Shown here in pieces: positions 34,005-41,520 of a stretch of DNA of 64,000 bases. The position numbers and the translations under genes were made by a program. Under the pieces are notes generated by a model. That model saw nothing but the letters and a program-made list of their open reading frames with translations. It did no database searches and was not told the DNA's origin. Where the stretch lies: the NCBI RefSeq assembly GCF_033096465.1, contig NZ_AP028156.1, positions 1,623,501-1,687,500 of the forward strand, in the 5' to 3' direction. Positions within the stretch are counted from its first letter, which is position 1. Every line of letters begins with the position of its first letter. The stretch is from Blautia luti (GTDB taxonomy: Bacteria; Bacillota; Clostridia; Lachnospirales; Lachnospiraceae).

Positions 34005-35324
34005 TTGATACAAATGGAAGATGGCAGTAGTATGCCCCTCTGGGGCCTGTTGATTTTACTGTTATTGTTGTGGCTCAATGGAATTTTTTATGGATTTTCC
34101 GCGGCAGTAAGGAATATAAGCGAGAGTGATACACAGAAACGGGCGGATGAAGGAGATGAGAATGCGAAGAAGCTTCTTGCCCTGATCGATAAGCCGGCGC
34201 AGTTTGTCAATGCGATCCCGCTGATCGTCATGGCGTCCGGAATCTGTTTTGGTACTTTTCTGGTACCATGGGTGGTGGATGCTTTTCATCCATACATAAA
34301 ACATACGCCTGCACTGGTTCTGGTTCTTGCGGTGGGTGTGATCCTTCTTGCAGGTCTTGGAATCCTTACTTTCCGCAGGGTAGGTACCTATCATCCGGAA
34401 AAATACGCTTACAGATATCTGAAACTGGTGAATTTCTGGGTAATGGTGCTCAATCCGGTTACCGTGTTTATTACATGGATCGCCAGGCTTGCAGCGGTTC
34501 CTTTCGGGGTGGAGATCGACCGTAAGGAAACGGCAGTGACGGAAGAGGAGATCATTTCTATTGTAGATGAGGCTCATGAACAGGGCGTTATCGAGGAAAA
34601 TGAGGCTGAGATGATCCAGAATATCATTTCCTTTAATGAGACAGAGGCTCATGATATCATGACACACAGGAAGAATGTGGTGGCTTTTGATGAAGAGGTT
34701 CTGCTAAAAAATATGATCGATACCATGCTGGAGGAGGGAAATTCCCGCTATCCGGTATACGAGGAAAATATTGACAATATAAAGGGAATCGTGCATTATA
34801 AGGATGCACTGAAATTCATGACGCAGAATCCATGGGCGAAATTCAAGCCTCTGAAAGAGCTTCCCGGGATCATCCGAGAGGCTGCGCTGATCCCTGAAAC
34901 AAGAGGAATCGGGGATCTTTTCCATACTATGCAGGCGAAGAAGATCCACATGGCTGTGGTGGTAGATGAATATGGACAGACAGCAGGGATCGTTACAATG
35001 GAAGATATTCTGGAAGAGATCGTAGGAGATATCCTTGATGAATATGATGAGGATGAGATCACGATCCGTGCCCAGAAGGATAACAGCCTGATCATTGACG
35101 GACTGGCTTATCTGGAAGACGTAGCAGAGAAACTGGATGTGGATTTCGGCGATGTGGAGTTTGAAACTCTGAACGGATATCTGACCAGTATTCTGGGACA
35201 TATTCCGACGAAAAAGGACATTGATACTACAATTAAAGCAAACGGATACTGCTTCACCATTCTTTCTATTGGCAACAAGACCATCGGAAAGGTGAGAGCA
35301 GAGAAGGATAAAAATAATAAGTAA
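34005..35324 (+). CDS. CNNM/CorC-type membrane protein with CBS domains
   Basis: Protein of 439 residues of the HlyC/CorC family, linked to magnesium (or cobalt) export. An N-terminal DUF21 membrane domain (segments at about 9-27, 64-85 and 98-118, plus one near 148) is followed by two CBS domains at about 215-340 (IMTHRKNVVAFD, SRYPVYEENIDNIKGIVHYKD, MAVVVDEYGQTAGIVTMED) and a CorC_HlyC domain at about 350-430. A TTG at 34005 follows AGGAG at short spacing; the ATG at 34014 is the other choice. Confidence 0.88.
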   Translation: MIQMEDGSSMPLWGLLILLLLLWLNGIFYGFSAAVRNISESDTQKRADEGDENAKKLLALIDKPAQFVNAIPLIVMASGICFGTFLVPWVVDAFHPYIKHTPALVLVLAVGVILLAGLGILTFRRVGTYHPEKYAYRYLKLVNFWVMVLNPVTVFITWIARLAAVPFGVEIDRKETAVTEEEIISIVDEAHEQGVIEENEAEMIQNIISFNETEAHDIMTHRKNVVAFDEEVLLKNMIDTMLEEGNSRYPVYEENIDNIKGIVHYKDALKFMTQNPWAKFKPLKELPGIIREAALIPETRGIGDLFHTMQAKKIHMAVVVDEYGQTAGIVTMEDILEEIVGDILDEYDEDEITIRAQKDNSLIIDGLAYLEDVAEKLDVDFGDVEFETLNGYLTSILGHIPTKKDIDTTIKANGYCFTILSIGNKTIGKVRAEKDKNNK

Positions 35325-35348
35325 TTATAAACAAAAGGAGAAAGAAAG

Positions 35349-36077
35349 ATGTCAGGACATTCAAAATTTGCGAACATTAAGCATAAGAAAGAGAAAAACG
35401 ATGCTAAAAAGGGTAAGATCTTTACAGTGATCGGACGTGAGCTGGTTATGGCTGTTAAAGCCGGCGGTCCGGACCCGAACAATAACAGCAAACTTCGTGA
35501 TGTAATTGCAAAAGCAAAAGCAAACAACATGCCGAATGATACTATTGAGCGTGGTATCAAGAAAGCGGCAGGTGCTGATTCTGCTGATAACTATGAAAAG
35601 GCTGTATACGAAGGATACGGACCAAACGGTGTTGCCATCATCGTTGAAACTCTGACAGATAACAAAAACCGTACTGCTGGTAATGTACGTAATGCATTTA
35701 CAAAGGGTAACGGAAGCATCGGAACACAGGGATGTGTATCCTACATGTTCGATCAGAAAGGCCAGATCATCATTGATAAAGAAGAATGTGAGATGGATGC
35801 AGACGAGCTGATGATGCTTGCCCTGGATGCAGGAGCAGAGGACTTCAATGAAGAAGAGGACAGCTATGAAGTACTTACAGCACCGGATGATTTCAGTGCA
35901 GTACGTGAGGAAATTGAGAAATCCGGCGCACCGATCGCAGAAGCACAGGTTGCCATGATCCCTCAGACATATGTAGACCTTACAGACGAGCAGGCTCTTA
36001 AGGATCTTCAGAGAACACTGGATCTCCTCGATGAGGACGACGACGTGACTGACGTCTGGACGAACTGGAACGAATGA
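35349..36077 (+). CDS. YebC/PmpR-family protein
   Basis: Protein of 242 residues that opens with the unmistakable MSGHSKFANIKHKKEKNDAKKGKIFTVIGREL, with YEGYGPNGVAIIVE near 88 and KGNGSIGTQGCVSYMF near 122. Members have been described both as DNA-binding regulators and as factors that help ribosomes at proline stretches. AAAGGAG precedes the ATG, 24 bases after the CNNM gene, so the two may be cotranscribed. A terminator follows. Confidence 0.95.
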   Translation: MSGHSKFANIKHKKEKNDAKKGKIFTVIGRELVMAVKAGGPDPNNNSKLRDVIAKAKANNMPNDTIERGIKKAAGADSADNYEKAVYEGYGPNGVAIIVETLTDNKNRTAGNVRNAFTKGNGSIGTQGCVSYMFDQKGQIIIDKEECEMDADELMMLALDAGAEDFNEEEDSYEVLTAPDDFSAVREEIEKSGAPIAEAQVAMIPQTYVDLTDEQALKDLQRTLDLLDEDDDVTDVWTNWNE

Positions 36078-36111
36078 TCTTCAGGGAAAGAGTGCTGATA
36101 TAGAAATCATA

Positions 36112-36158
36112 GGGACAAGGACTGTTTTGCCCGGAGCGGACGGTTCCTGTCCTTTTTT
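36112..36158 (+). terminator. Terminator after yebC
   Basis: GGGACAAGGAC (36112-36122) faces GTTCCTGTCC (36143-36152) with one imperfect position, around an inner CCGGAGCGG stretch, followed by TTTTTT. Confidence 0.7.
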
Positions 36159-36198
36159 GCTTTTTGTTGTTTTTTGTGTATTTTATGGCGAAAATGCA

Positions 36199-36266
36199 TT
36201 GACAGAAATTACATTTTTGTGATGTAATAAAATGAATATAATGTATTGAAGTGATAGATCTATCAC
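36199..36266 (+). promoter_or_regulatory. Ribokinase promoter with two palindromic operators
   Basis: TTGACA (36199-36204) is followed at 18 bases by TGTAAT (36223-36228). A second -10, TATAAT (36237-36242), has only a weak -35 (TTTTTG). The inverted repeat ATTACAT-N7-ATGTAAT (36208-36228) fills the spacer, and a perfect 16-base palindrome GTGATAGATCTATCAC (36251-36266) lies at the transcription start, 16 bases before the ATG. The second is a classic repressor-site position. Confidence 0.7.
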
Positions 36267-36282
36267 AAAGGAGGACACAAAC

Positions 36283-37170
36283 ATGAAAATTTCAGTTGTA
36301 GGCAGTATCAATATGGATCAGACTGTGACAGCAGACAGAATTCCTCTTAAAGGAGAAACTCTTCACGGAGATTCTCTGAGCTATATCCCGGGAGGAAAAG
36401 GTGCGAACCAGGCAGTGGCAATGGCGAGATTGGGAGCAGATGTGGAAATGTTCGGATGCGTGGGGGATGACGCACATGGACAGGAGCTGATCGATAATCT
36501 TGCGAAGAACGGGGTCAAAACAGGAAATATCCGTAAACTTTCAGGAGTACCTACAGGACTGGCGATCATCACAGTAGGTGAGAATGATAATACGATCATT
36601 GTAGTTGCAGGTGCCAATGGCAAGGTTGACTGTGAGTATGTTGATAGCATTAAAGAAGAACTGCTGAAATCAGATTATGTGGTTCTGCAGCATGAGATTC
36701 CGGCAGAAACTGTAGAATACGTAGTAAATATCTGCCATGAAAATGGAATTAAAGTTGTATTAAATCCAGCTCCTGCAAGAGAAGTAAAGAAAGAAGTTTT
36801 GGAGAAGATCACCTGGCTGACACCAAATGAACATGAAGCTAAGATCTTATTCGGTGCAGATACAAACACAGAGGACTTACTGAAAACATATCCTGAGAAA
36901 CTTGTGATCACACTGGGATCTGATGGTGTGGCAGCAGCAAAGAAAGATGGAACAATCGTTCATGTACCGGTTCGTCCTGCAAAAGTTGCAGATACAACAG
37001 GAGCCGGAGATACATTAAACGGTGCATTTTGTACCATGCTTGCAGAGAATGCTGATCTGGAGAGTGCGCTTCGTTTCGCAAATACAGCAGCAAGTCTTTC
37101 CACAGAGAAGTTTGGAGCACAGACAGGAATGCCGACACGTGAAGAAGTGGAAGCAGAATTAAAGAAATAA
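36283..37170 (+). CDS. rbsK: Ribokinase
   Basis: PfkB-family sugar kinase of 295 residues, most likely phosphorylating D-ribose to ribose-5-phosphate. It opens with KISVVGSINMDQTV and has PGGKGANQAVAMARLGADV (about 38-56), the NPAPAREV segment near 165, and the catalytic DTTGAGDTLNGAF (about 236-248) with the base Asp. No ribose transporter or regulator lies beside it. AAGGAGG precedes the ATG. Palindromic operators show that it is regulated, perhaps by a LacI- or GntR-type repressor encoded elsewhere. Confidence 0.92.
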   Translation: MKISVVGSINMDQTVTADRIPLKGETLHGDSLSYIPGGKGANQAVAMARLGADVEMFGCVGDDAHGQELIDNLAKNGVKTGNIRKLSGVPTGLAIITVGENDNTIIVVAGANGKVDCEYVDSIKEELLKSDYVVLQHEIPAETVEYVVNICHENGIKVVLNPAPAREVKKEVLEKITWLTPNEHEAKILFGADTNTEDLLKTYPEKLVITLGSDGVAAAKKDGTIVHVPVRPAKVADTTGAGDTLNGAFCTMLAENADLESALRFANTAASLSTEKFGAQTGMPTREEVEAELKK

Positions 37171-37200
37171 TATGCATATATTTTTATAAACGAAACATAA

Positions 37201-37234
37201 TACCTCCAGGAGCAAAATCTTGGAGGTGTTTTTT
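37201..37234 (+). terminator. Terminator hairpin that also holds the tepA Shine-Dalgarno
   Basis: ACCTCCAGGA (37202-37211) pairs with TCTTGGAGGT (37218-37227) and is followed by GTTTTTT and at once ATG 37235. The GGAGG of the right arm is the only ribosome site for tepA, and the CCTCC of the left arm covers it. The element can therefore end ribokinase transcription and block tepA translation on read-through messages. Confidence 0.75.
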
Positions 37235-37960
37235 ATGGGTGAGACAGAAAAAGAACAGAAATTAAAACAGGAAGATACACAGAATGAACAGATCAAAGAA
37301 ATGGGACAGGTGGTTCTGGACAGTAATTCCAGAAAGCATAAAGTGGAACTTCTGACAATTATCGGAGAAGTGGAAGGGCATGAATCTGCACCGTCTCATT
37401 CCAAGACAACGAAATATGAACATGTTCTGCCGAAACTTGCGATCATTGAGGATGATGAAGAAATTGAAGGTCTGTTGATCCTGCTGAATACAGTTGGGGG
37501 AGATGTGGAAGCGGGACTCGCTATTGCAGAGATGATCGCATCATTGAGTATTCCAACTGTCTCATTGGTTCTGGGGGGCGGACATTCTATCGGCGTTCCT
37601 ATGGCGGTTTCGGCAGATTATTCTTTCGTAGTGCCCAGTGCGACTATGGTGATCCATCCGGTACGATCCAGCGGAATGTTTATCGGAGTTGCCCAGACAT
37701 ACAGGAATATGGAAAAGATCCAGGATCGGATCACCACATTTATCTCAGAACATTCCAGGGCATCCCAGCAGCGTCTGGAAGAACTGATGCTGGATACCAC
37801 ACAACTTGTGAAAGACGTGGGGACTATGCTTGAGGGAAAAGATGCGGTAAAAGAAGGCCTGATTGATGAAGTTGGCGGAATTAAAGAAGCACTGGCAAAG
37901 TTGTACGAACTGATAGAAAAAAATGAGAATGGAAGGAACAGTAAAAAACAGATCAGCTGA
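37235..37960 (+). CDS. ClpP-like protease TepA
   Basis: Protein of 241 residues in the ClpP/crotonase fold, similar to TepA (YmfB) of Bacillus, a cytoplasmic protease-like protein linked to spore and secretion processes. LLILLNTVGGDVEAGLAIAEMI (near 84) resembles the ClpP oxyanion loop, LGGGHSIGVPMAVSADY carries the likely nucleophile Ser (near 122), and ATMVIHPVRSSG gives the His near 145. The N-terminal 45 residues are charged and probably flexible. Start at ATG 37235; a frame extension to 37220 runs through the terminator. Confidence 0.87.
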   Translation: MGETEKEQKLKQEDTQNEQIKEMGQVVLDSNSRKHKVELLTIIGEVEGHESAPSHSKTTKYEHVLPKLAIIEDDEEIEGLLILLNTVGGDVEAGLAIAEMIASLSIPTVSLVLGGGHSIGVPMAVSADYSFVVPSATMVIHPVRSSGMFIGVAQTYRNMEKIQDRITTFISEHSRASQQRLEELMLDTTQLVKDVGTMLEGKDAVKEGLIDEVGGIKEALAKLYELIEKNENGRNSKKQIS

Positions 37961-38090
37961 TAAAAATAATCAATGAAAGTGATTATCTGACTAAGACATC
38001 TGTCCGTAAAGCGGATACAGAATATTGTAATAAATTGGAAAAGTTGGTTCAGGTAAACGCAAAAAACTTGTACATGTTTAAAAACAACCC

Positions 38091-38119
38091 TTGCCATATG
38101 TCATATTTTGGCGTATTAT
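38091..38119 (+). promoter_or_regulatory. nfnAB promoter
   Basis: TTGCCA (38091-38096), 17 bases, TATTAT (38114-38119), 35 bases before the nfnA start. TTGTACATG...ACAA just upstream (38068-38087) is only loosely like a Rex box. Confidence 0.7.
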
Positions 38120-38153
38120 TATTAGAGGTTTATTATTTGCGAGGAGGAAAACC

Positions 38154-39041
38154 ATGTATAAGATTTTAAAAGCTGAGACACTGGCAGCTAAGATCCATCT
38201 TATGGTTGTACACGCACCGCGTGTTGCAAGCCATTGCCAGCCAGGACAATTTATCATTGTAAAGATGGACGAGAAGGGCGAGAGAATCCCGCTTACTATC
38301 TGTGACTATAATCGTGAAGAGGGAACAATTACCATTGTATTCCAGGAAGTTGGTGCATCTACTATTAAGATGTCTGAATTAAAAGCTGGAGATTCTTTCC
38401 GCGATTTCGTAGGACCTCTTGGATGTCCATCCGAATTCGTTCATGAAGATATCGAAGAATTAAAGAAGAAGAAACTGGTATTCGTTGCCGGCGGTGTTGG
38501 TACAGCACCTGTTTATCCACAGGTTAAATGGCTGCACGAGCACGGAATCACAGCAGACGTAATCCTTGGTTCCAAGACAAAGGATATGGTAATCCTTGAG
38601 AAAGAACTTGCTTCCGTTTCCAATCTGTATGTAACAACAGATGACGGGTCTTACGGACGTTCCGGTATGGTTACCAAGACTCTTGAAGATCTTGTAACAA
38701 ACGAAGGCAAACATTATGATGTCTGTGTAGCGATCGGACCGATGATCATGATGAAATTCGTCTGTCTTCTGACTAAGAAACTTGGCATTCATACAATTGT
38801 CAGCATGAACCCGATCATGGTTGACGGAACCGGTATGTGCGGAGCATGCCGTCTTCAGGTTGGCGATGAGATCAAATTTGCCTGCGTAGACGGACCGGAA
38901 TTCGACGGACATCTCGTTGATTTCGATCAGGCTATGAAGAGAAGCCAGATGTACAAGACCGAAGAAGGCCGTGCATTACTGAAGCTTCAGGAAGGCGATA
39001 CCCACCACGGTGGATGCGGACAGTGCGGAGGTGACAAGTAA
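38154..39041 (+). CDS. nfnA: NADH-dependent ferredoxin:NADP+ oxidoreductase, small subunit
   Basis: Flavoprotein subunit of 295 residues. NfnAB couples NADH and reduced ferredoxin to make NADPH by electron bifurcation. Residues about 1-100 are the FAD-binding barrel (PGQFIIVKMDEKGERIPLTI), about 105-230 the NAD-binding fold (VFVAGGVGTAPVYPQV), and the end has a [2Fe-2S] site (GTGMCGACRLQVGDE..FACVDGPEF). A Cys-His rich tail, GGCGQCGGDK, closes it. GAGGAGG precedes ATG 38154; a longer frame to 38091 contains the promoter. Its stop overlaps the next ATG by one base. Confidence 0.9.
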   Translation: MYKILKAETLAAKIHLMVVHAPRVASHCQPGQFIIVKMDEKGERIPLTICDYNREEGTITIVFQEVGASTIKMSELKAGDSFRDFVGPLGCPSEFVHEDIEELKKKKLVFVAGGVGTAPVYPQVKWLHEHGITADVILGSKTKDMVILEKELASVSNLYVTTDDGSYGRSGMVTKTLEDLVTNEGKHYDVCVAIGPMIMMKFVCLLTKKLGIHTIVSMNPIMVDGTGMCGACRLQVGDEIKFACVDGPEFDGHLVDFDQAMKRSQMYKTEEGRALLKLQEGDTHHGGCGQCGGDK

Positions 39042-40435
39042 TGGCAGATGCAAAGATGTTAAAGAAAGTTCCTGTAAGAGAACAGGACCCGAAGGTACGT
39101 GCAACAAATTTTGAAGAAGTTTGTCTTGGATACAATCAGGATGAAGCAATGGAAGAAGCACAGAGATGCTTAGGCTGCAAGAAACCGAAATGTGTAGAAG
39201 GCTGCCCGGTATCCATCAATATTCCTGGATTTATTGAACAGATTAAAGAAGGCAAGATTGAAGAAGCATACAAAGTGATCGGATTATCTTCCGCACTTCC
39301 GGCTATCTGCGGACGTGTATGTCCTCAGGAGTCCCAGTGTGAAGGTAAATGTGTTCGCGGAATCAAAGGGGAAGCCGTTTCTATCGGTAAACTGGAGAGA
39401 TTTGTTGCTGACTATGCTCTGGAACATGATATCAAACCTGCAGGAGCAGAAGTTAAGAACGGACATAAAGTTGCAGTGATCGGTTCAGGCCCATCCGGAC
39501 TTACCTGCGCAGGTGACCTTGCGAAAGCAGGATATGATGTAACTGTATTCGAAGCTCTTCATGAACTCGGCGGTGTTCTTGTTTATGGTATTCCGGAATT
39601 CCGTCTTCCGAAACAGAAAGTTGTTAAGAAAGAGATCGAAAAGGTTAAAGAATTAGGTGTTAAATTCGAGACTAACGTAGTTATCGGTAAATCCACAACT
39701 ATCGATCAGCTGATCGAAGACGAAGGATTTGAGGCTGTATTTATTGGATCCGGTGCTGGACTTCCAATGTTCATGGGTATCCCGGGTGAGAATGCAAGCG
39801 GCGTATTCTCTGCTAACGAATACCTTACAAGAAGCAATCTGATGAAAGCTTTCGATGATTCTTACGATACACCGATCGCAGCTGGCAAGAAAGTTGCAGT
39901 TGTAGGTGGCGGTAACGTTGCTATGGACGCAGCAAGAACAGCTTTAAGACTTGGTGCTGAAGTACATATCGTATACAGAAGAAGTGAAGCAGAGCTTCCT
40001 GCAAGAGCAGAAGAAGTTCATCATGCGAAAGAAGAAGGAATCATCTTTGATCTTCTTACAAACCCGAAGGAAATCCTTGTTGATGAGAACGGTCATGTAA
40101 AAGGTATGAAGGTTATCAAGATGGAACTTGGCGAGCCGGATGCTTCCGGAAGACGTCGCCCGGTTGAGATTCAAGGATCCGAGTATGACATGGATGTAGA
40201 TACAGTTATCATGTCTCTTGGTACTTCTCCGAACCCGCTGATCTCTTCTACAACAAAAGGTCTTGAGATCAATAGGAGAAGATGCATCGTTGCTGAAGAA
40301 GAAACAGGTAAGACATCCAAAGACGGCGTATATGCCGGCGGTGATGCTGTTACAGGTGCAGCTACTGTTATCCTTGCTATGGGTGCAGGTAAAGCTGGTG
40401 CCAGAGGTATCGATGAATATCTGAAAAATAAATAA
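39041..40435 (+). CDS. nfnB: NfnB / glutamate synthase small-subunit type oxidoreductase
   Basis: Protein of 464 residues and the large partner of NfnA. The N-terminal ferredoxin-like part carries two [4Fe-4S] cysteine groups (RCLGCKKPKCVEGCPVSINIP, and CGRVCPQESQCEGKCVRG). FAD binding is at GSGPSGLTCAGDLAKAGYDV (near 149), and NADPH binding at VVGGGNVAMDAARTALRLGA near 288. The same fold occurs in GltD; the immediate coupling to nfnA supports NfnB, an assignment from gene order. A terminator follows. Confidence 0.9.
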   Translation: MADAKMLKKVPVREQDPKVRATNFEEVCLGYNQDEAMEEAQRCLGCKKPKCVEGCPVSINIPGFIEQIKEGKIEEAYKVIGLSSALPAICGRVCPQESQCEGKCVRGIKGEAVSIGKLERFVADYALEHDIKPAGAEVKNGHKVAVIGSGPSGLTCAGDLAKAGYDVTVFEALHELGGVLVYGIPEFRLPKQKVVKKEIEKVKELGVKFETNVVIGKSTTIDQLIEDEGFEAVFIGSGAGLPMFMGIPGENASGVFSANEYLTRSNLMKAFDDSYDTPIAAGKKVAVVGGGNVAMDAARTALRLGAEVHIVYRRSEAELPARAEEVHHAKEEGIIFDLLTNPKEILVDENGHVKGMKVIKMELGEPDASGRRRPVEIQGSEYDMDVDTVIMSLGTSPNPLISSTTKGLEINRRRCIVAEEETGKTSKDGVYAGGDAVTGAATVILAMGAGKAGARGIDEYLKNK

Positions 40436-40452
40436 AACTGATAAAAAGTTAT

Positions 40453-40489
40453 ATCCCTCCCGTTTATAGAAATGGGAGGGATTTTTTTG
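40453..40489 (+). terminator. nfnAB terminator
   Basis: ATCCCTCCC (40453-40461) and GGGAGGGAT (40474-40482) form a perfect stem followed by seven T. Confidence 0.93.
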
Positions 40490-40507
40490 CCTTTGCCTGT
40501 CTGACAG

Positions 40508-40550
40508 ATCTGGTTTCGCGGTTGTAAACCAGATTTAATTGTGCTATAAT
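40508..40550 (+). promoter_or_regulatory. uppP promoter with dyad at the -35 box
   Basis: TTGTAA (40522-40527), 17 bases, TATAAT (40545-40550). A perfect nine-base inverted repeat, ATCTGGTTT (40508-40516) and AAACCAGAT (40526-40534), straddles the -35 box, in the position expected for an activator or repressor site. Confidence 0.7.
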
Positions 40551-40585
40551 AACCCAGATAGTATACAGGAAAAGGAATCTGACTT

Positions 40586-41464
40586 ATGATAGTATTATAT
40601 TTGATCTTGCTGGCTGTGTTCCAGGCAGTTACAGAGTTTATCCCGGTAAGCAGTTTCGGACACTTATGTGTGGCGGAACAGCTTTTCGGAATCGGACATG
40701 ACACAGGACTTCTGATAGAGGCAATGCTTCATCTGGGAACTGCGGCAGCCATTATATTTCTGTTTAAAAAAGATCTGAAACAGATCGGTATTGAACTGCT
40801 CCAGATGTTTCTGGATGTGATCGGAAATATAAATCTTTTTATTCACAATAAGAAAACAGGAAAACATTTGAATTATGCCAGGATTGTTACGGGTACCTAC
40901 CGTAAATTTGCGGCCCTGCTTGTAATTTCTATGATCCCTACTGTATGTCTGGGACTTGTATCCTCCAGACTGGCAGTGCTGGCTGCTGATTCTTCCTTTT
41001 TTCCGGGAATTGGTTTTCTGATCACAGGGGTACTTCTTCTGGTCACTGACCTGAACAGATCAGGAGGAACGAAAGGACCGAGAGAGGCTTCTTACGATAC
41101 TGCGATGTGGATCGGAATCTGTCAGGGACTTGCAGTATTTCCTGGAATTTCCAGGATGGCCTTTACTATATGTGCAGCGCTTTTGTGCGGATACAGCCGT
41201 AAATTTGCAGTGCGATTTTCTGTATTTATGAGTCTTCCTGCGATCGTAGGGGCTTTTTTTACTGAGGTGAAATATTTCGGAGCTTCGGAGATGACTATAG
41301 GCCTGGGATTCGCTTCTGTATTTGCAATGGTCATTGCAGGGTTTGTGGGATGCTTCGTGATCCGGTCTATGCTGCAGATGACACAGAAGACGAAACTGCG
41401 TAATTTCGCATATTATTCTTTTGTAGCCGGTGCAGTGACTCTGGCTGTGAATTTTGTATTGTAA
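40586..41464 (+). CDS. uppP: Undecaprenyl-diphosphate phosphatase
   Basis: Membrane enzyme of 292 residues that recycles the C55 lipid carrier for peptidoglycan and surface polymers; overproduction gives bacitracin resistance. AVFQAVTEFIPVSSFGHLCVAE (residues about 10-31) is the first signature of the BacA/UppP family, and GICQGLAVFPGISRMAFTI near 178 the second, with the catalytic Glu, Ser and Arg kept. About eight membrane segments are visible. Monocistronic or leading into ftsK; its promoter holds a dyad. Confidence 0.93.
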   Translation: MIVLYLILLAVFQAVTEFIPVSSFGHLCVAEQLFGIGHDTGLLIEAMLHLGTAAAIIFLFKKDLKQIGIELLQMFLDVIGNINLFIHNKKTGKHLNYARIVTGTYRKFAALLVISMIPTVCLGLVSSRLAVLAADSSFFPGIGFLITGVLLLVTDLNRSGGTKGPREASYDTAMWIGICQGLAVFPGISRMAFTICAALLCGYSRKFAVRFSVFMSLPAIVGAFFTEVKYFGASEMTIGLGFASVFAMVIAGFVGCFVIRSMLQMTQKTKLRNFAYYSFVAGAVTLAVNFVL

Positions 41465-41520
41465 GGGGATGCATGCCTGGGAAATGACAGGGTGCATGAA
41501 AACAGGAGGGGAGACTTAAA

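Noticed and set aside
38068..38087. Rex box before nfnA
   Set aside because: TTGTACATGTTTAAAAACAA is 20 bases long with wrong spacing for the consensus.
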